Shown: positions 59,620-64,000 of the stretch, piece after piece
How the letters are laid out: every line of letters begins with the position of its first letter
Position numbering within the stretch: position 1 is the first letter of the stretch
NCBI GenBank assembly: GCA_005406025.1
Contig: BGZK01000842.1
Span: 62,001 to 126,000, forward strand
DNA: 64,000 nt
Direction of reading: 5' to 3'
From: Eumeta japonica
Taxonomy: Eukaryota; Arthropoda; Insecta; Lepidoptera; Psychidae
Made by a program: the position numbers and the translations under genes
Notes under the pieces: generated by a model
Told to the model about the DNA's origin: nothing
What the model saw: the letters and a program-made list of their open reading frames with translations, nothing else
The model's database searches: none

Positions 59620-60395
59620 TTATAAATAGTTCGTTTGAATTGTTTTTGATCTAGGTTTCTTTATACCTTTTTCATTGTGACAGCTGCGTAACATACGATA
59701 GTCGGTATTAAAGTTTAGGTTTTGTACTGATCCCGTATCACTAAATGACTTAACTTTGTTGGTTATCGTGTAATCGTTTTCATTTCTTGTATTTCCATTT
59801 AGAGACATCCAAATCCATTTGTTTTTGAGCTTTTAGCGGAACATGGAATTTAGAACCTTTAAGTTTTTTCAAGCAGGAATTCTACCATTTTTTCTCCGTT
59901 TTTACTTCTTTTGCCATTTCCATATATTCCTATTACATGTTAGCTGATTGTGCGTCAATTTGAGCATTAAAATCACCCATGAGTACTATATTGTTTTCCG
60001 AATATTTTTCAGTAATTTCACTTAGTTTGTCGTAAAAGTTATCTATGACCGTTTTTGTTACTTGCTCTATCGGCGAGTAGACTTGGATGACTGCCTACCT
60101 CTGTGAATGTTTTGGTAAGTTTATATCAATCTCCGCTATTCTATCTCATATCGCTTCAAATCCAATACTCTGGCTTTTAAGGTACAACTTTACCAAAAAT
60201 ACTACTCCACTTTGTCCTATGACTTCGCCTTTGTGGTGCATAATAAAGTGGTTTCTCTTATCTATTCCTTCGCCTAATCTTCGCATCTCGGTTATGCCCA
60301 GAATGTCCCACTTGATGCTTTGAATAGTTAACTCTAGCTCCTGTAAACTTTCTGGTGTTCTCAAGGTTCGTGTGTTTAGTGTGCGTATTTAACAG
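59620..60395 (-). pseudogene. Endonuclease domain of element C
   Basis: Recognisable pieces are DILGITEMRRLG (catalytic Glu, near 60270), a stop at about 60144, AVIQVYSPIEQ, then VLMGDFNAQID with the GDFN motif at 59966-59977, and finally TRNENDYTITN with FNTDYRMLR near 59700. In the last motif, which corresponds to SDH/TDH, the catalytic histidine position is Tyr (59698-59706). In-frame stops and this change make it non-functional. It would have cut target DNA for priming. Confidence 0.75.
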
Positions 60396-60399
60396 AATA

Positions 60400-60726
60400 C
60401 GAAATTATTAAAAATTGTGATATAGTTGCGATTCGATTCTAAATGAAATACCAGAATAGACCTGCAGTGCAGCTCGAAGGGACGCCCAACAATCGATGTC
60501 ATTGATGACATAACAGTCCTGGACTGACTGTTAGGATGTAACGTAACACGGAGCAAGTGATTTGATAGTTAAAGTTTATTTTTTGTTAAAAAGTTATTAG
60601 TAAACTATACCTTGGCGAATATTTAAAATCATTATGTTGGAGCTCGAAGGTATGCTAACCACTTCATTACAATTGGTTATATATTTTAATATCTAAAGAG
60701 AACAATTATCGTAGAATAGAATATAA
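60400..60726. other. No gene recognised
   Basis: Flank of element C, with no signal I can support. Confidence 0.4.
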
Positions 60727-60782
60727 TACGCGGGTAAGTACAGTAGAATATAATCATATATTCTACGGTACCTACCCGCGTA
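60727..60782. repeat. 26-bp inverted repeat with GC-rich ends (hairpin)
   Basis: The left arm starts TACGCGGGTAAGTAC and the right arm ends GTACCTACCCGCGTA. The 26-bp arms differ at only two positions and enclose the loop ATCA. The outer ends are GC-rich and the inner parts AT-rich. It may be a solo-hairpin MITE or template-switch product. Confidence 0.85.
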
Positions 60783-60789
60783 TTTACCA

Positions 60790-61785
60790 TATTTGGGGTT
60801 TTATAATAAACATATGCATAATATCCATAGCAACAATAGCAAATCTAAAAAGCCAAACGACTATAAGGACTAACTTACGTTGGGTTCAAATGATATTGTG
60901 CAGGGCAATTCTAAGAATTTACACTTGATTTATCTGAGACTACGCGTGATAATAAGATTCATTTGTGTTGGTCTCATAAGAGACGATAAAGTGCGTTGTG
61001 CTGACATAAGACTATATCTGACAATACTCTAAACTTATATGAGATGTTTTAGAACAAATTTTCAAATATAATAAATAGAATTTAAGTGTCCTACTGTGAC
61101 TTAAGTACAATTTGTCTGATCATGATTTTAATGTATTGTATATGAATGTCTAAATATAATTCGATACTCTAGTTTATACTACGTCTATAACGCTTCTCAT
61201 AACTGCTGTCCGTATTTGGATTCTCTAAATAAACACTGAAACAATTCATTACGCTTTGACAGTTAAATGAATATCTAAATAATTGTCGGTAAAAAAGTAC
61301 TTTTGTAGCTACTTTTTATATGAATATTTTTCAATACTCTATGGAGGTTTTAACACCCGATAAAGGCTTTCGAAAGTATTATTGATCATTACGAAAGATA
61401 ATGAAAGCTGAGATAAACGGAGAGATTCATCCATCTCTTTAAACTTCAATAAAGTAAGAATTTTCTAGAAATGAAACAGTTTTGTTTAACACATAGATAT
61501 AGAAGAAACAACTTAACTAACCAACTAAGTACACTGAATATGTTGAAACGATATCGAGATTTGCTAGCCTGGTTTCCTATTGTCCTCGATTTCACTACTT
61601 AAAACACCTTCAGTTTATGGCGTATTAAGATTTTGTTTAACCTACTTAACATCTGTAAATTACTCAGTGTATTTCCTTGTGTGTATTTGTGACTCGAGCA
61701 TGAACACTAAAAACATTCCAATGACATGTCTAAGCCTCAAATCATTGGTGTTTAGGATTGTATTCGAAGCACAACATCGAGCGCG
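60790..61785. other. AT-rich, no gene recognised
   Basis: Nothing supportable. Confidence 0.4.
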
Positions 61786-61789
61786 CCGC

Positions 61790-61870
61790 GTCATGTTAAA
61801 TGCATGAGAACGTCTCCCGCCGCTCGCCGGCCGGCCGCCAGGGGGCGTCTGCGGATGGCCCAGTGAAAGC
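61790..61870. other. Short GC-rich island
   Basis: A very GC-rich 80-bp block in AT-rich DNA, including CCGGCCGGCCG and the CTCF-like site at 61835-61848. Minus-strand frames across it have no domain. Candidate insulator or regulatory element. Confidence 0.35.
61835..61848 (+). promoter_or_regulatory. CTCF-like motif
   Basis: CCGCCAGGGGGCGT agrees with about 12 of 14 positions of the CTCF consensus by eye, including the invariant AGGGGGC core. It lies in the GC island. Binding is not shown by sequence. Confidence 0.35.
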
Positions 61871-61874
61871 GACT

Positions 61875-61900
61875 TTTTGTAGCCAACTTTTGTAGCCAAC
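61875..61900 (+). repeat. 13-bp perfect tandem duplication
   Basis: TTTTGTAGCCAAC occurs twice back to back (61875-61887 and 61888-61900). A recent small duplication. Confidence 0.9.
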
Positions 61901-61904
61901 TTTC

Positions 61905-62971
61905 ATGAACTCCCATTTAGTGTCGCGATCGAGGAGCACATGTAAGCGACGGGTCTGATTTCAGAACTGAAATTGGGAATCGCCAATGAAAAATGGAATA
62001 CTATAGCAAATTCCATACACTAAAATCTATTTGAAGAATTAAACGTATATGAGGCATATTAGGTATTATTATTATTAAGAGATTTAACCAATAATTAACT
62101 AAATTTTCGAAGTTGGATCATTGCAAAATAATAACATATTATAATCCTTTATAAAACAAAAAAAAAAAAAGAATCTATTTACACAAAAAAGGTTACTACA
62201 GTAGCTATAGTATTTTTCTTCTAGTTTATTTTTTTACATTACTATTTTCATTGTATAATGAATGAAAACGGAAATATTGTCAAAAAATTGTTTTTATGCA
62301 CCATTTTTTTAATATGTTGGCGCGAACTGCAGCGATAAGAGTTGGCAAAGTGGGAATTCGGAAAGAACACGTAGAAAGATTTACAAAACTCTCGGAAAAC
62401 TTTCCAGGTAAAAAGACAAGTTAACTAAGCTACATCGCCATCTGTTGGAAATTATAAACAATGATAGAATATATATGTACAAAAATCACAAAATATAAAA
62501 AGAAATATCTCTATTTTACTTTCGGTTCAATAATAACATTCTATACGGAATAAATGTTTTTCTTTCTTTAAATATTTTCATTATCAATTATTAACATATT
62601 TTTTGATTAGGTATATCTAAATTATTTTGAGAATAAGATATATCTAATAAAAATCCAATTCAAATTAAAAATCCAACATAACAACTTTGGATTGGATTTT
62701 TATTTGATAAAATAATAATATCCAATAAATTTCTTGGATAAAAACCCAACATAACGATTAAAATTTGAGATTATTGAAATTTGTTTGCCAAATGAATTGT
62801 TTAATAAAGCCCACATTCATAATCCATATATTGACAGGTAATTTTATTAGATCTATAAAATATATAAATTTTATAAAATCTCTCTCAAACAAGATTACTA
62901 GGTATAAACTTACAGAATGAAATTATTGTTATTATATTACGAGAATAGTTAATATTCTTGTAATATTATAC

Positions 62972-62976
<5 letters not shown>
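61905..62976. other. AT-rich, no gene recognised
   Basis: TCGCCATCTGTTGG at 62435-62448 is CTCF-like on the minus strand but also a common repeat-borne string. 'gataaaaatccaa' strings recur in both orientations at 62640-62760. No coding. Confidence 0.35.

Positions 62977-63000
<24 letters not shown>
62977..63000. repeat. Short (TA)n microsatellite
   Basis: TA dinucleotides, about 24 bp. Confidence 0.9.
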
Positions 63001-63002
<2 letters not shown>

Positions 63003-63039
63003 ACATTGATATCAATCAAACTGTTTACTTACAATTGAA

Positions 63040-64000
63040 TGCGTCATCGATCAGGGACCCTATTAAGATGGTGTCGGAGTCTCACGACCCTGGGTTGTAT
63101 TGAAAAGAAGTCGTCCACATGAACATCTGCAAATATGACCCAAACACTGTAGAAGGGTTATACACTCAAGCGCATCCTGATACCATTTCTGCTCCAACTG
63201 GACGCACATTAAAAATAATCTAGCGTGTATTCACAAAAGGACGCTTTATCCTTGTGTTTAATATTTAATTTATAATCTGTTTGTGTGACATATTTGGAGG
63301 AAAGAAGTATTGTATCCTATAACTTATAAATGACATCGGGAACTTGGACAAATGAGTACATGTTATTTATTCAAAAAACTTCAACGTTTAGTTGGTTCGT
63401 AGTCATGATTATCTAGCTACCTGTGACTATGCTTTTTAAAATTTGCCGATGAAGTTGCAAATGAAACAATATCATGGGTGATATTTACCAAGATTGTATC
63501 CTATTCTCTAACACTTCATATTTTTTCAGTGTAATGGCGCGTACGCATTGTTTTTTCATAAATAAAGTAAATGAATCTCTTTTACATCCGTTTTTTTTTC
63601 TGCAATAGCAGTGAATGAATGCCTATTCAAACATTCTGTATGACTTTGAACATAATAAAGGTGATGTCATGACGATGCTATTTGTTTTTACCGACATCGA
63701 CATACTTTCTAAGGAAAGGTTTACAATCACGAAGAATTTGCTGACGGATTTTTTTATATTCAACCGTTTTTTTAAAAAACTTTCAGACTTTTTTTTAAAA
63801 AATTTTAAATTACTAAACAATGCATTTTATACCTACAAATAAATTAGTACAAGCATATGGTGGCACAAAATTAATAGACCTATCTGTACACACTCTGCTC
63901 ATATTTAGTTATTAAAAAAATTGTGAAAACTCAATCAATTTGCGTCTGTAATAGAGTATTACTAATAGTATAGGTTTACTACATTTTATCAGTAAACATG
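63040..64000. other. No gene recognised
   Basis: A moderately GC-richer segment at 63040-63230 may be an old element fragment that I cannot identify. The remainder is AT-rich. Both open frames at 63615-63842 are Lys/Phe low-complexity. Confidence 0.35.

Larger units (their letters stand above)
58085..60395 (-). mobile_element. Non-LTR retrotransposon C (RTE-like), truncated and inactive
   Basis: The minus-strand order is endonuclease (60395-59630), linker, then reverse transcriptase (59146-58150). The sequence is unlike element A, so this is a separate family. It stops near 58085, before the usual C-terminal region, so the 3' end is missing. Stops and a frameshift interrupt the frame. No poly-A or simple-repeat tail and no target-site duplication were identified. 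Confidence 0.85.

Noticed and set aside
1..64000. CRISPR arrays, bacterial operons, ribosomal RNA genes, true tRNA genes
   Set aside because: None is visible. The composition, introns and mobile elements are those of an insect nuclear genome.

Overview
This window reads as nuclear DNA from an insect, most likely a butterfly or moth (Lepidoptera). It is AT-rich, roughly one third G+C by eye, with no operon-like coding and no long host open reading frame. It carries repeat families typical of lepidopteran genomes: RTE-type non-LTR retrotransposons, Helitrons with a TACTAATATTATAAA start and a CTAG end, tRNA-derived SINEs, and a retroposon whose tail contains a 'GTAACC...CGTTTGC' block. No complete host gene is visible. 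The window is best described as a gene-poor, repeat-rich stretch, either intergenic or within a very long intron.

Layout. From 1 to 5.6 kb there is AT-rich DNA with GC islands, a TA microsatellite and a GC-rich 23-bp minisatellite (5019-5152). A Helitron with both ends recognisable lies at 5650-6684. From 7 to 17.4 kb the sequence is mostly featureless, with two SINEs, microsatellites and a perfect hairpin. A near full-length but dead RTE element (A) occupies 17405-20700 on the minus strand. A 5'-truncated relative (B) sits in opposite orientation at 21567-22250. From 22.7 to 25.5 kb there is a cluster of palindromes, a 194-bp MITE-like element with GC hairpin ends, a possible small exon (24288-24414), a SINE and a 33-bp perfect hairpin. 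From 25.5 to 45.4 kb there is long unique-looking DNA with scattered GC islands, retroposon and Helitron fragments, and palindromes.

The most unusual part is 45452-49074. A 16-bp inverted pair (ACTACACTC plus an A-run) brackets three gene-like exons, a nested inverted-repeat MITE and a 65-bp minisatellite with exactly periodic units. The first exon has a good start context and splice donor and encodes a SAM-domain-like N terminus. This could be a single large DNA element carrying a SAM-type gene, or a coincidental cluster. From 49 to 64 kb there is a retroposon copy (52860-53240), a Helitron helicase C-terminal fragment (55301-55735), an unidentified degenerate block (56285-57350), a second kind of RTE (C, 58085-60395, minus) with endonuclease and reverse transcriptase motifs but several lesions, and a 26-bp near-perfect hairpin.

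No set of genes here works together as a pathway. What coding sequence exists belongs to decayed mobile elements, except for two low-confidence host-type exons. The GC-richer islands (for example 42300-42800, 53440-53640, 61790-61870) are candidate promoters or conserved non-coding elements, but that cannot be established from one sequence. CTCF-like motifs occur at several sites.
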